The notes beneath the pieces were generated by a model, which had not been told where the DNA came from, made no database searches, and saw only the letters and a program-made list of their open reading frames with translations. A program made the position numbers and the translations under genes. Shown one piece after another: positions 1-8,299 of a DNA stretch of 30,992 nt. This stretch comes from an uncultured Pelagibacteraceae bacterium. Its GTDB lineage: Bacteria > Pseudomonadota > Alphaproteobacteria > Pelagibacterales > Pelagibacteraceae. Positions within the stretch are counted from its first letter, which is position 1. Each line of letters starts with the position of its first letter. Location: positions 1 to 30,992 of the forward strand of contig CACPDA010000012.1 in assembly GCA_902632515.1 (NCBI GenBank). Reading direction: 5' to 3'.

Positions 1-1240
1 CCCAATACCTATTATTTATGATGAAAATAATAAACCCCACAAAGTTCCAAAAAAAATGCTTCCAGTAGAGTTACCAAAAATTAATAAATTTGAAACTTCT
101 GGAAACCCTCTTGAGGTTAATGAAAAGTGGAAAAAAATTACAATTGATGGGAAAAATTATACAAGAGAAACGGACACACTTGATACATTTGTGGACTCTT
201 CGTGGTATTTTTTAAGATTTTGTTCTCCTCAAAATAATGAATATGGATTTAGTTATAATGATATTAATTATTGGATGCCTGTAGATCAATATATTGGAGG
301 TATCGAACATGCAATTTTACATCTTTTATATTCAAGATTTTTTATGAATGCACTTTCTTTTGAAAATGAGAAATTTAGCATCAACGAACCTTTTGATGGA
401 TTATTCACACAAGGGATGGTTTGTCATGAGACATATAAGGATCAAAAAGGAAATTGGGTAAGCCCAGATGAACTTATCACTCTAAACGGAGAAAAATTTT
501 TAAAAAAAGATAAATCCCAAAAAATTAAAATTGGTCCAATTGAGTCAATGTCAAAATCGAAAAAAAACACGATTGATCCTGAAGAAATAATTAACAAGTT
601 TGGTGCGGATGCTGTAAGACTTTTTATTTTATCAGATAGTCCACCCGAGAAAGATATACAATGGTCTGAGGAGGGTATAATCGCTTCCTATAAATTTATT
701 CAGAAACTTTGGAACCTCAATTCTAGAATTTTAGACGAAATAAAATCGGAACATCAAAATGAGGATTTTAAAGAACTTAAAAAATTAACAAATAAATTTG
801 TAAATAATGTTAATAATAATTTATTAAACTTTAGCTATAATAAAATCATTGCCAATTTTTATGAATTGTATACTGATTTATCAAAAACTCTTGATCAAAA
901 ATACTCAAAACAAGAATTAATAAATAATTACCAAAAAATATTAGTAGTTATGTCGCCTGTAATTCCACATTTTTGTAACGAATGCTTATCTTTATTAAAT
1001 AGCAACATAGAAGTAAAATGGCCAGCAGTTGATAAAAAGTTACTAATAGAGGAAAATATTAAATTTGTGGTACAAATTAACGGCAAAACAAGAGGGATAA
1101 TAGATACAAAAAGGCAAAGTTCGGAAAATGATTTAATTGAGATGATCAAAAAAGATTCGGGTCTTAACAAATATTTAAAGAATAAAGATATAAAAAGAAA
1201 AATATTTATTCCTAATAAATTAATTAATATCATATTATAA
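1..1240 (+). CDS. leuS: Leucyl-tRNA synthetase, C-terminal part (5' end outside window)
   Basis: Class I aminoacyl-tRNA synthetase that charges tRNA-Leu with leucine in the cytoplasm. The frame is open from base 2, so the gene starts upstream and the ATG at 56 is internal. Translation begins [10 protein letters not shown], matching the LeuRS region just after the editing insertion. The signature loop MSKSKKN is encoded from 548; its usual leading Lys is Ser here (SMSKS instead of KMSKS). The anticodon-binding helical domain follows, and the C-terminal end [11 protein letters not shown] fits the family's C-terminal extension. It is followed 3 bp later by lptE, as in many Alphaproteobacteria. 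Family call is secure; activity with the altered loop is assumed. Confidence 0.95.
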   Translation, partial: PIPIIYDENNKPHKVPKKMLPVELPKINKFETSGNPLEVNEKWKKITIDGKNYTRETDTLDTFVDSSWYFLRFCSPQNNEYGFSYNDINYWMPVDQYIGGIEHAILHLLYSRFFMNALSFENEKFSINEPFDGLFTQGMVCHETYKDQKGNWVSPDELITLNGEKFLKKDKSQKIKIGPIESMSKSKKNTIDPEEIINKFGADAVRLFILSDSPPEKDIQWSEEGIIASYKFIQKLWNLNSRILDEIKSEHQNEDFKELKKLTNKFVNNVNNNLLNFSYNKIIANFYELYTDLSKTLDQKYSKQELINNYQKILVVMSPVIPHFCNECLSLLNSNIEVKWPAVDKKLLIEENIKFVVQINGKTRGIIDTKRQSSENDLIEMIKKDSGLNKYLKNKDIKRKIFIPNKLINIIL

Positions 1241-1243
1241 AAA

Positions 1244-1702
1244 ATGAATAAAAAAATTATATTAACAATATTTTTCTCTTTTTTCTTAATCAGTTGTGAC
1301 TACAAACCTATATACTCTTTAAAAAATAGTAATAACTTTGATATAGGAAATATTGAATTTGATGGGGATCAACAAATAAATGGTCTGTTGAATCAAAAAA
1401 TTTTGGTATTAAAGAAAGATACATCTAATATAAAATACGACTTTAAAATCACATCAAATTATAATAAAAAATCTTTGTCAAAAAACTCTGCTGGGATAAC
1501 GACCAAGTATCAACTAATTTTATCTGTAAATTTCTTAATAAATAGTAAAAATTTAAGTGATGAAATCAAGATAGTTAAAAAATTTACTTTAAAAAATATG
1601 GATAATAAATTTGATGAACAGGTATATGAAAACAATATTAAAAACAATCTCAGTGATATGGTGGTAAATGATTTAATTATTTATCTTAACAGATTACAAT
1701 GA
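1244..1702 (+). CDS. lptE: LPS-assembly lipoprotein LptE
   Basis: Outer-membrane lipoprotein that plugs the LptD barrel during lipopolysaccharide insertion. The 152-aa product has a short lysine-start signal peptide, a hydrophobic core, and a canonical lipobox LISC with Cys at about residue 18, followed by DYKPIYS, typical of LptE/RlpB proteins. Sequence conservation beyond the N-terminus is weak, as usual for this family, so the call leans on size, lipobox and its position between leuS and holA, a conserved alphaproteobacterial arrangement. It begins 3 bp after leuS and its stop overlaps the holA start by 4 nt (ATGA), suggesting translational coupling. Confidence 0.85.
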   Translation: MNKKIILTIFFSFFLISCDYKPIYSLKNSNNFDIGNIEFDGDQQINGLLNQKILVLKKDTSNIKYDFKITSNYNKKSLSKNSAGITTKYQLILSVNFLINSKNLSDEIKIVKKFTLKNMDNKFDEQVYENNIKNNLSDMVVNDLIIYLNRLQ

Positions 1703-2676
1703 TTGTCAAATCTTTTGAATTACAAAGAAAAAATATTGATAACAAAATAATACTTTTTTATGGGCAAAATGAGGGTTTAAAAAAAGAGGAAATAGAAAAA
1801 ATAAAAATAAAAACTGGAAAAAAAATTTTTAATTACGAAGAAAAACAAATATTAGAGAATAAAGAAGATTTTTTTAATGAAATTTTAACAGGCTCACTAT
1901 TTGATGACGAAAAAATAATTGTAATAAATAGAGCTTCAGAAAAAATTGTTTCAATTGTTGAAACATTTTTAGACAAAAAGATTGAAAATAAGATAATATT
2001 TATAAATGCTTCGGTTCTTGATAAGAAGTCAAAATTAAGAAATTTATTTGAAAAAGATAAAAAACTTTTTTGTGTTCCATTTTATCAAGACAATAAAGAA
2101 ACTCTAATTAATTTAGCTCAGAATTTTTTTAAAAATTTAGATGTTCCAATATCAAATGAAAATATTAATTTTTTAATAAATAGATCTAATGACGATAGAC
2201 AAAATTTAAGAAACGAACTTATTAAGATTGAAATGTTTTTATTAAATAAAAAAAAGTTAACATCTAACGACTTAATTAAACTTATAAATTTAAGTGAAAA
2301 TCACAGTGTAAATAAATTAATAGACAATTGCTTAGCAAAAAATCAAAAGATGACTGTAAATATTTTAAATGAAAATATTTTTTCAAATGATGAATGTATA
2401 ATGATAATAAGAACATTTTTAAACAAATCTAAAAGATTATGTAAATTGATTGAAAAATATGAAGAAAATAAAAATATTGAAAAAACAATATCAAGTGCAA
2501 GGCCACCTATTTTCTGGAAAGATAAAGAAATTGTAAAGAAACAAATTATTAAATGGTCATTAGTACAAATAAAAGAGCTTATCTTTGAAATTAGTGAAAT
2601 TGAGTTAAAAATTAAAAAAAATACGGTAAATTCGATAAATTTTTTAACTGATTTTTTGATACAAAAATCAGTATAA
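1699..2676 (+). CDS. holA: DNA polymerase III delta subunit
   Basis: Delta subunit of the clamp loader; it opens the beta sliding clamp. The 325-aa length fits HolA. The N-terminal FYGQNEGLKKEEIEKI resembles the degenerate P-loop region of delta subunits, which does not bind ATP. The segment near residues 75-100 (ILTGSLFDDEKIIVINRAS) matches the family pattern. The C-terminal helical domain is lysine/asparagine-rich because of the base composition. It overlaps lptE by 4 nt and converges on parB with only 3 bp between the two stop codons, leaving no room for a conventional terminator. Confidence 0.9.
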   Translation: MIVKSFELQRKNIDNKIILFYGQNEGLKKEEIEKIKIKTGKKIFNYEEKQILENKEDFFNEILTGSLFDDEKIIVINRASEKIVSIVETFLDKKIENKIIFINASVLDKKSKLRNLFEKDKKLFCVPFYQDNKETLINLAQNFFKNLDVPISNENINFLINRSNDDRQNLRNELIKIEMFLLNKKKLTSNDLIKLINLSENHSVNKLIDNCLAKNQKMTVNILNENIFSNDECIMIIRTFLNKSKRLCKLIEKYEENKNIEKTISSARPPIFWKDKEIVKKQIIKWSLVQIKELIFEISEIELKIKKNTVNSINFLTDFLIQKSV

Positions 2677-2679
2677 AGT

Positions 2680-3522
2680 CTAATAATTTTTTTTTATTGT
2701 TTCAATAATTTTATCTAATTGTTCTAAGTTTTTATACTCAAAAATTATTTTGCCTTGATTATTTTTTTTATTTTTTATTTCAACTCTTAATCCAATTTTA
2801 GATGTAATATTATCCTCTAAATTTTGAATATTTGAATCTTTAGATAATATATTTTTTTTAGATTTAGTTTTAAAAATTTTTACAAATTTTTCTGTTTGTC
2901 TCACAGACAACTTTTTTTCAATTATCTTATTAGCTACAGATGAGGCATTTTCTAGTCCAACTAATATTTTAGCATGACCAAACGATATTTTTTTGCTTTC
3001 TATTAATTTTAAAACGTCATTTGGTAAAGTTAAAATTCTTAAAGAATTTGTTATATAAGTTCTACTTTTTCCAATAAATTTAGATACTTTTTCTTGATCG
3101 TAAGAAAATTCATCTATTAACCTTTTATATCCTTGGGCTTCTTCTAAAGGGTTTAAATCATGTCTTTGTACATTTTCTACAATAGCGAATTCTAATGATT
3201 TTAAATCATCAACATCGGTCAATACCACCGGTATATCATGTAAACCAGCTTTTCTAGCAGCAAGCCATCTTCTCTCTCCTGCTATTATTTCATATTTTGA
3301 ATTATCATTCGATGATTTCCTTACAATAATTGGCTGGATTACTCCTCTTTCTTTAATAGAATTAGTAAGATCATTTAAATTTTCATCATCAAAATTTTTT
3401 CTTGGTTGATATTTATTTGGAATTATTTCACTCAATGATAATTTATTTACTTTAGTCTCAACTTTTGACTCACCTATTAGAGATGACAAACCTCTTCCTA
3501 ATCCTTTTTTAATACTACTCAT
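2680..3522 (-). CDS. parB: Chromosome partitioning protein ParB
   Basis: CTP-dependent DNA clamp that loads at parS and, with ParA, segregates the origin region. The 280-aa protein starts with the GLGRGLSSLIG motif used for ParA contact. Residues 82-86 (GERRW) lie in the CTP-binding ParB/Srx fold, residues 116-129 (ENVQRHDLNPLEEA) are the second conserved box, and a helix-turn-helix that reads parS lies at about 143-165. The C-terminal dimerisation domain is present. It is last in the rsmG-parA-parB string and its ATG overlaps the parA stop by one base (TAATG). A parS site lies about 1.4 kb upstream inside rsmG. Confidence 0.97.
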   Translation of the reverse strand: MSSIKKGLGRGLSSLIGESKVETKVNKLSLSEIIPNKYQPRKNFDDENLNDLTNSIKERGVIQPIIVRKSSNDNSKYEIIAGERRWLAARKAGLHDIPVVLTDVDDLKSLEFAIVENVQRHDLNPLEEAQGYKRLIDEFSYDQEKVSKFIGKSRTYITNSLRILTLPNDVLKLIESKKISFGHAKILVGLENASSVANKIIEKKLSVRQTEKFVKIFKTKSKKNILSKDSNIQNLEDNITSKIGLRVEIKNKKNNQGKIIFEYKNLEQLDKIIETIKKNY

Positions 3523-4316
3523 TAAGCTGCACTACCTAGATTGTTTTCTTGGCTCATAAATTCATCAGTAAAACTATAATATGATTTGCTACCTGGGCAA
3601 TTTTTATCATAAATCAAAACGGGAACACCGTGTGATGGCGCTTCAGATAATCTTACATTACGAGGTATAACTGTTTGGTATACTTTTTCTTTAAAATAAT
3701 TTCTTGCTTCTTCCTCTACCTGAGAAGACAGTTTATTTCTTCTATCATACATAGTTAATAAAATTCCCTGAATTTCTAATTTAGGATTAAGGTTCATTTT
3801 AATCCGCTCGATTGTTTTCATAAGCTGAGTTAATCCCTCCAATGCGAAGAATTCTGTTTGGAGCGGTACCAATAATGAGTCAGATGATACCAAAGCCATT
3901 ACAGTCAACAAACTTAGTGAAGGTGGACAATCGATAAGAATATAGTCATATAATGCTCTAGAATCACTTAAATACGCGGTTAATTTAGTCTTTAAAATAA
4001 AAGCTCTATCGCTATCGCCAGCAGTTTCCACTTCCAGGCCAGATAAATCTACATTAGATGTGATCAAATCAAGCCCTTCAAATTTTGTTTTTTTAACTGC
4101 ATCTATAATAGACGTTGATCCATTAAGAATTCCATAAATAGTATTATCAGACTGTTCTGTGTTAGATAACCCTAATCCTGTTGTAGCATTTCCTTGAGGA
4201 TCAAGATCAATAACTAAAATTTTTTTTCCTTGCTGAGATAAAGCAGATGCTAAATTTATAACGGTTGTTGTTTTACCAACCCCGCCCTTTTGATTTATAA
4301 TTGAAATAATTTTCAT
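3522..4316 (-). CDS. parA: Chromosome partitioning ATPase ParA
   Basis: Deviant Walker-type ATPase that binds nucleoid DNA and moves ParB-parS complexes. Residues 10-17 carry KGGVGKTT with the signature lysine, residues 37-43 carry DLDPQGN, and the Walker B-like LIDCPPS follows. At 264 aa it is a standard chromosomal ParA (Soj type) without an N-terminal DNA-binding domain, unlike plasmid type Ia forms. It overlaps rsmG by 4 nt upstream and parB by 1 nt downstream, so the three are probably co-translated. The linkage to rsmG, mnmG and parS supports a chromosomal role. Confidence 0.97.
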   Translation of the reverse strand: MKIISIINQKGGVGKTTTVINLASALSQQGKKILVIDLDPQGNATTGLGLSNTEQSDNTIYGILNGSTSIIDAVKKTKFEGLDLITSNVDLSGLEVETAGDSDRAFILKTKLTAYLSDSRALYDYILIDCPPSLSLLTVMALVSSDSLLVPLQTEFFALEGLTQLMKTIERIKMNLNPKLEIQGILLTMYDRRNKLSSQVEEEARNYFKEKVYQTVIPRNVRLSEAPSHGVPVLIYDKNCPGSKSYYSFTDEFMSQENNLGSAA

Positions 4317-4960
4317 AAAATTTTTTTTTTGATTCTTTTAATATTCAATATAAATGAATCATTATTTGTTAAACTTTTTTTTTCTTCGTAGTCTAAATCC
4401 CACTCATTTAGAGTATCGCCTAACATTTTTCTTCCCGAGCTACCCATAAACAAAATTAAATTTTTAAATTTTTTAAATTTTTGATCCACTAAATCAAGAA
4501 TTACTGGCATTGGTTTAAAAGCTCTCGACATTATTGTTCCTGTTTCAATATCTTTAAGCTTAAAAATATCTTTTTGAATTACTTCTGTGTTTAAATTTAA
4601 TTTTTTAGAGACCTCTTTCAAAAAAACACATTTATGAAAACTTTTTTCATAGAGATTAATTTTCATTGTATTTTTTATTTGTTTCATCACGATAGCCACG
4701 ATCAAGCCTGGCATTCCACCTCCCGTGCCTAAATCACAGGTTGTATTATAATTTAAATCAACAAAATCAATTATTTGTGCTGAATCTATAATATGTCTTT
4801 CTCTAATTTCACATTTTTCTGCTGTTTTTTTGCTTATAATGTTAATTTCCTTATTTTTTTCTTCAATCATTGAAATTAAGCTCTCAAGCTCATTACAAGT
4901 TTCACGTGAAACATTTAAATTTGGAATTTTTGTATAAAAATTTAAATTTATGTTATCCAT
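4313..4960 (-). CDS. rsmG: 16S rRNA (guanine-527-N7) methyltransferase RsmG
   Basis: SAM-dependent enzyme (GidB) that methylates G527 of 16S rRNA. The 215-aa protein has the SAM-binding loop DLGTGGGMPG at residues 76-85, followed by the family's RHIIDS-type element earlier at about 55-60. Residues 16-21 (NVSRET) are encoded by a parS site, a known dual use of this reading frame in many bacteria. The start ATG overlaps the mnmG stop by one base (TAATG) and its end overlaps parA by 4 nt. The order mnmG-rsmG-parA-parB is the classical origin-linked gid/par cluster. Confidence 0.95.
   Translation of the reverse strand: MDNINLNFYTKIPNLNVSRETCNELESLISMIEEKNKEINIISKKTAEKCEIRERHIIDSAQIIDFVDLNYNTTCDLGTGGGMPGLIVAIVMKQIKNTMKINLYEKSFHKCVFLKEVSKKLNLNTEVIQKDIFKLKDIETGTIMSRAFKPMPVILDLVDQKFKKFKNLILFMGSSGRKMLGDTLNEWDLDYEEKKSLTNNDSFILNIKRIKKKIL
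4898..4913. promoter_or_regulatory. parS: parS centromere site inside rsmG
   Basis: AGTTTCACGTGAAACA contains a perfect 14-bp palindrome GTTTCACGTGAAAC at 4899-4912 and matches the widely conserved chromosomal parS consensus TGTTTCACGTGAAACA at 15 of 16 positions. It encodes V17-T21 of RsmG on the minus strand. It lies about 9.2 kb from the predicted oriC and about 1.4 kb from parB, as expected for the primary ParB loading site. I saw no second CACGTG-centred copy in the window. Confidence 0.95.
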
Positions 4961-6831
4961 TAAGCTATATGCTTAATAGACTTTCTTTTGACGTGTGACA
5001 ACAAAATATATACAGCTGCAGGAGTTATTCCATCAATTCTAAGGGCCTGACCCATAGTTTTAGGCCTTATTTGTTTAAATTTTGCCTTAACTTCATTGGA
5101 AAAGCCTGAAAATTGATCATAATCAATATTATCTGGAATTACTAAATTCTCATCTCTCTTAAAAGCCAAAATATCGGCCTTTTGTTTCTTTAAATATCCT
5201 CTGTAATGAGAGTTAATCTCAATCTGCTCGTCAATTTCAATCCCATAATCAGGAATTTCAGGCCAAATATTCCTAATTTTTATCATATTAACGTTTTTTT
5301 GGGTAAGAATTTCCTCTGCAGATCTAAAAACACCGTCTTTCGCTATTTTTATTCCGAATTTATCTGCCTTAGAAGGTGAAATGTTTAAATTAGACATTTG
5401 AAGAGATATTTTACTTAATTTGTTAAATTTATCCTCAAAGAGTTGTTTTCTATTTTCTGCTATAAAACCAAGTTTAATTCCTTTATGGGTAAGTCTTAAG
5501 TCTGCATTATCTGACCTCAGACTTAATCTATATTCAGCTCTAGATGTAAACATTCTATAAGGCTCAGCAACACCTTTGGTAACTAAGTCGTCTATCATAA
5601 CGCCAATATAAGCATCAGATCTATCTAAAATAAAAGGTTCCATATTCTTTAAAGATAGAGCGGCATTAATTCCCGCTATAAGTCCTTGAGCAGCTGCTTC
5701 CTCATAACCGGTAGTTCCATTTATTTGACCAGCGAGATAAAGATTTTTTATTTTTTTTGTTTCGAGTGTTAAAAAGAGCTCTCTTGGATCAATATAGTCA
5801 TATTCTATAGCATATCCTGGTCTAATTACTCTAACATTCTCTAAACCACTGATATTGTTGAGTATTTCATGTTGCACAACTTCAGGTAGAGATGTAGATA
5901 TGCCATTAGGGTAAATAGTATGATCATTTAGTCCCTCAGGCTCCAGAAATATTTGATGTCTTGTCTTATCAGCGAATTTTACAATTTTATCCTCAATAGA
6001 AGGACAATATCTTGGACCAACGCCTTGTATGCTTCCAGAATACATTGCACTCTTAGATAAATTCTTTTCAATTATTTTGTGAACCTTCTCGTTAGTATAA
6101 GTCATGGCACAAGAAACTTGTTTGTTTAAATTTTTTTTAGTTAGAAAAGAAAAAAAATATGGATTTTCATCAGCGAATTGTTTTTCCAAATTTTTGAAGT
6201 TAATTGTTCTAGAATCGAGTCTTGGAGGTGTTCCTGTTTTTAATCTTCCAATTTTGAAATTATACTTTTTTAATTGCTCACTTAAACCTGTACTTGGTTT
6301 TTCATTAAACCTACCAGCAGGGGTTCTTTCATCACCTATATGTATCAAACCATTCAAAAAAGTGCCCGTTGTTAAGATTAACTTATTACAACTCACTTTG
6401 TTTCCTTCAAGTGTAATAAATCCACTTATTTGGTTATTTTCAAAAATAAACTTTACTACAGGATCTGAAAAAATGCTTAAATTACAATAGTTTACAAGTT
6501 TTTCTTGCATAAATTTGCGATATAAGGATCTATCAGACTGAGTTCTAGGGCCTCTTACTGCTGGCCCTCTGCTTCTATTTAACAATCTAAATTGTATTCC
6601 AGATTTGTCAGCAACTTCAGCCATTACTCCATCTAAAGCATCAATTTCTCTCACTAAATGACCTTTGCCTAATCCACCAATAGCAGGATTACATGACATT
6701 TCGCCTATGGTATTTTTATTGTGAGTAAATAGGGCAGTGTTAATTCCAAGTCGGGCCGATGCAGCTGCCGCTTCACAACCGGCGTGTCCTCCACCAATTA
6801 CTACCACATCAAAAGATAGATCTTTTTTCAT
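4960..6831 (-). CDS. mnmG: tRNA uridine-34 5-carboxymethylaminomethyl modification enzyme, FAD subunit
   Basis: MnmG (GidA) forms a complex with MnmE that installs the cmnm5 group on wobble U34 of certain tRNAs, using FAD, NADH and methylene-tetrahydrofolate. The 623-aa length is normal. The FAD-binding GGGHAGCEA lies at residues 13-21, followed by family blocks such as [21 protein letters not shown] (within about 45-65), [11 protein letters not shown], and RYCPSIEDK with the conserved catalytic-region cysteine. The C-terminal helical domain ends with the GITPAA block. It precedes rsmG with a 1-nt overlap and follows its partner mnmE by 116 bp. Confidence 0.97.
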   Translation of the reverse strand: MKKDLSFDVVVIGGGHAGCEAAAASARLGINTALFTHNKNTIGEMSCNPAIGGLGKGHLVREIDALDGVMAEVADKSGIQFRLLNRSRGPAVRGPRTQSDRSLYRKFMQEKLVNYCNLSIFSDPVVKFIFENNQISGFITLEGNKVSCNKLILTTGTFLNGLIHIGDERTPAGRFNEKPSTGLSEQLKKYNFKIGRLKTGTPPRLDSRTINFKNLEKQFADENPYFFSFLTKKNLNKQVSCAMTYTNEKVHKIIEKNLSKSAMYSGSIQGVGPRYCPSIEDKIVKFADKTRHQIFLEPEGLNDHTIYPNGISTSLPEVVQHEILNNISGLENVRVIRPGYAIEYDYIDPRELFLTLETKKIKNLYLAGQINGTTGYEEAAAQGLIAGINAALSLKNMEPFILDRSDAYIGVMIDDLVTKGVAEPYRMFTSRAEYRLSLRSDNADLRLTHKGIKLGFIAENRKQLFEDKFNKLSKISLQMSNLNISPSKADKFGIKIAKDGVFRSAEEILTQKNVNMIKIRNIWPEIPDYGIEIDEQIEINSHYRGYLKKQKADILAFKRDENLVIPDNIDYDQFSGFSNEVKAKFKQIRPKTMGQALRIDGITPAAVYILLSHVKRKSIKHIA

Positions 6832-6947
6832 AATGTAAATTTATATTTGATTAAAATATTTACAAGATTTGAGTTTTTTTTCTTAAATAAGCTATATTTA
6901 TCAACGAAAATATTAAAAAAAGGCCTAAAAATACAGCAAAATTGATA

Positions 6948-8279
6948 TTATTTTCCTATACAAAAATCGTTGAAAATACTGCCTAATATCTCCTCTACGT
7001 CGACTTTTCCAACAATCATACCTAAATGTCTGGTTGCCAATCTCAAATCTTCTGCTGCCTTATCGTAATCTTTCTTATCATTTTTATTCAAAAAATTTTT
7101 TAAGTGATCTACGCAATGAACTAAATGTTCTCTATGTCTTTCTCTAGTGATTAAAATATCTTCAGCAGTTATAAATTTATCCTTTAAATAATTTTTAATT
7201 TTTAAGATCAATTCGTCTACATTTGAATTGTCTTTTAATGAAATTAAAACGTGATTAAGTTTTAAAATTTTTGAGTCTAACCTATCTTTTAGAAGGTCTG
7301 ATTTATTAATAACTAAAATTGCATCATTATCTAACAAATCCTTCAAAAAACCGCTGAAATCAATACTTTTTGCATCAACTACTACCAATTTTAAATCAGC
7401 ATTTTCAGCTTTTTTGAGAGATAATCTTATTCCTTTTTTTTCAATTTCATCTTTTGAGTCTCTTATACCAGCAGTGTCAGAAATAATAACAGGATAACCA
7501 TCTATGTTTAGATGTGTTTCAACAACATCTCTTGTTGTGCCAGCAATCTCAGAAACTATAGCAACCTCTCTGTTTGATAGATTGTTTAATAAACTAGATT
7601 TACCTGCATTGGTTGGTCCTACGATTGCTATTTTAAAACCTTCGCGAATTATCTCTCCAACTTTTTGATCATTCAAAATTTTATTGATCTCATTTAATAC
7701 ATCTAAAGAATCTTGTTTAATTTCTTTTAAATTATTTTCTGGTAGATCTTCATCAGGAAAGTCTATTTTTGCCTCAACAAATGATAAAATCTTCAATAAT
7801 TTTTCTCTCAGTTGATTAAATACCTCAGAGGATTTTCCTTTCATAATCTTTACAGCTTGTAATCTTTGAATTTCAGTTTCTGCAGAGATTAAATCGGCTA
7901 TGCTTTCGGCTTTTAATAAATTTATTTTTCCATTTTGAAATGCGAGTTTTGTGAATTCACCAGGTTCAGCTAATCTACAATTTTTAGCTTTTGAAATTTC
8001 TTTTTGTACAGCTAAAATTACGGCTTTCCCTCCATGTACATGAATTTCTGCCAAATCCTCTCCAGTGTAGCTCTCAGGCCCAGGAAACCATATTATAATA
8101 CCTTCATCAATCAGCTCAGAAGTGTTGATATTGTTTATTTTTCTCAAGGTTGCAACTCTTGGGGGTGGGATGGCTTTCCCAGTAAGTGATTTTATAATGT
8201 TTGAAGACTCTTTTCCTGAAATTCTTATTACAGCAACCCCCGAAATCCCAGGACCAGACGATAAAGCATAAATAGTCAT
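6948..8279 (-). CDS. mnmE: tRNA modification GTPase MnmE
   Basis: GTPase partner of MnmG in wobble-uridine modification (TrmE/ThdF). The 443-aa protein has the N-terminal folate-binding domain (roughly residues 1-115, with SSGPGISGVAVIRISG at 7-22), a helical domain, and an inserted G domain: P-loop GPTNAGKSS at 221-229, switch region TTRDVVE, DTAG and NKSD motifs. It ends in the conserved FCIGK, whose cysteine is a family hallmark. It lies between the GT41 gene (20 bp upstream) and mnmG. Its start is the first ATG of the frame and encodes a standard MTIYALSS N-terminus. Confidence 0.97.
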   Translation of the reverse strand: MTIYALSSGPGISGVAVIRISGKESSNIIKSLTGKAIPPPRVATLRKINNINTSELIDEGIIIWFPGPESYTGEDLAEIHVHGGKAVILAVQKEISKAKNCRLAEPGEFTKLAFQNGKINLLKAESIADLISAETEIQRLQAVKIMKGKSSEVFNQLREKLLKILSFVEAKIDFPDEDLPENNLKEIKQDSLDVLNEINKILNDQKVGEIIREGFKIAIVGPTNAGKSSLLNNLSNREVAIVSEIAGTTRDVVETHLNIDGYPVIISDTAGIRDSKDEIEKKGIRLSLKKAENADLKLVVVDAKSIDFSGFLKDLLDNDAILVINKSDLLKDRLDSKILKLNHVLISLKDNSNVDELILKIKNYLKDKFITAEDILITRERHREHLVHCVDHLKNFLNKNDKKDYDKAAEDLRLATRHLGMIVGKVDVEEILGSIFNDFCIGK

Positions 8280-8299
8280 TAAAATATTATATTTAAAAT

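Noticed and set aside
928..1233. 101-aa open frame antisense to leuS, and similar long antisense frames (6104-6490, 22087-22635, 25627-25959, 29020-29286)
   Set aside because: Each lies wholly within a strongly conserved gene on the other strand, has no recognisable domain, and is explained as the mirror of codon bias.
6898..6906. TTATCAACG resembling the origin boxes, in the mnmE-mnmG gap
   Set aside because: A single copy with a mismatch, no cluster and no matching synteny; expected by chance at this composition.
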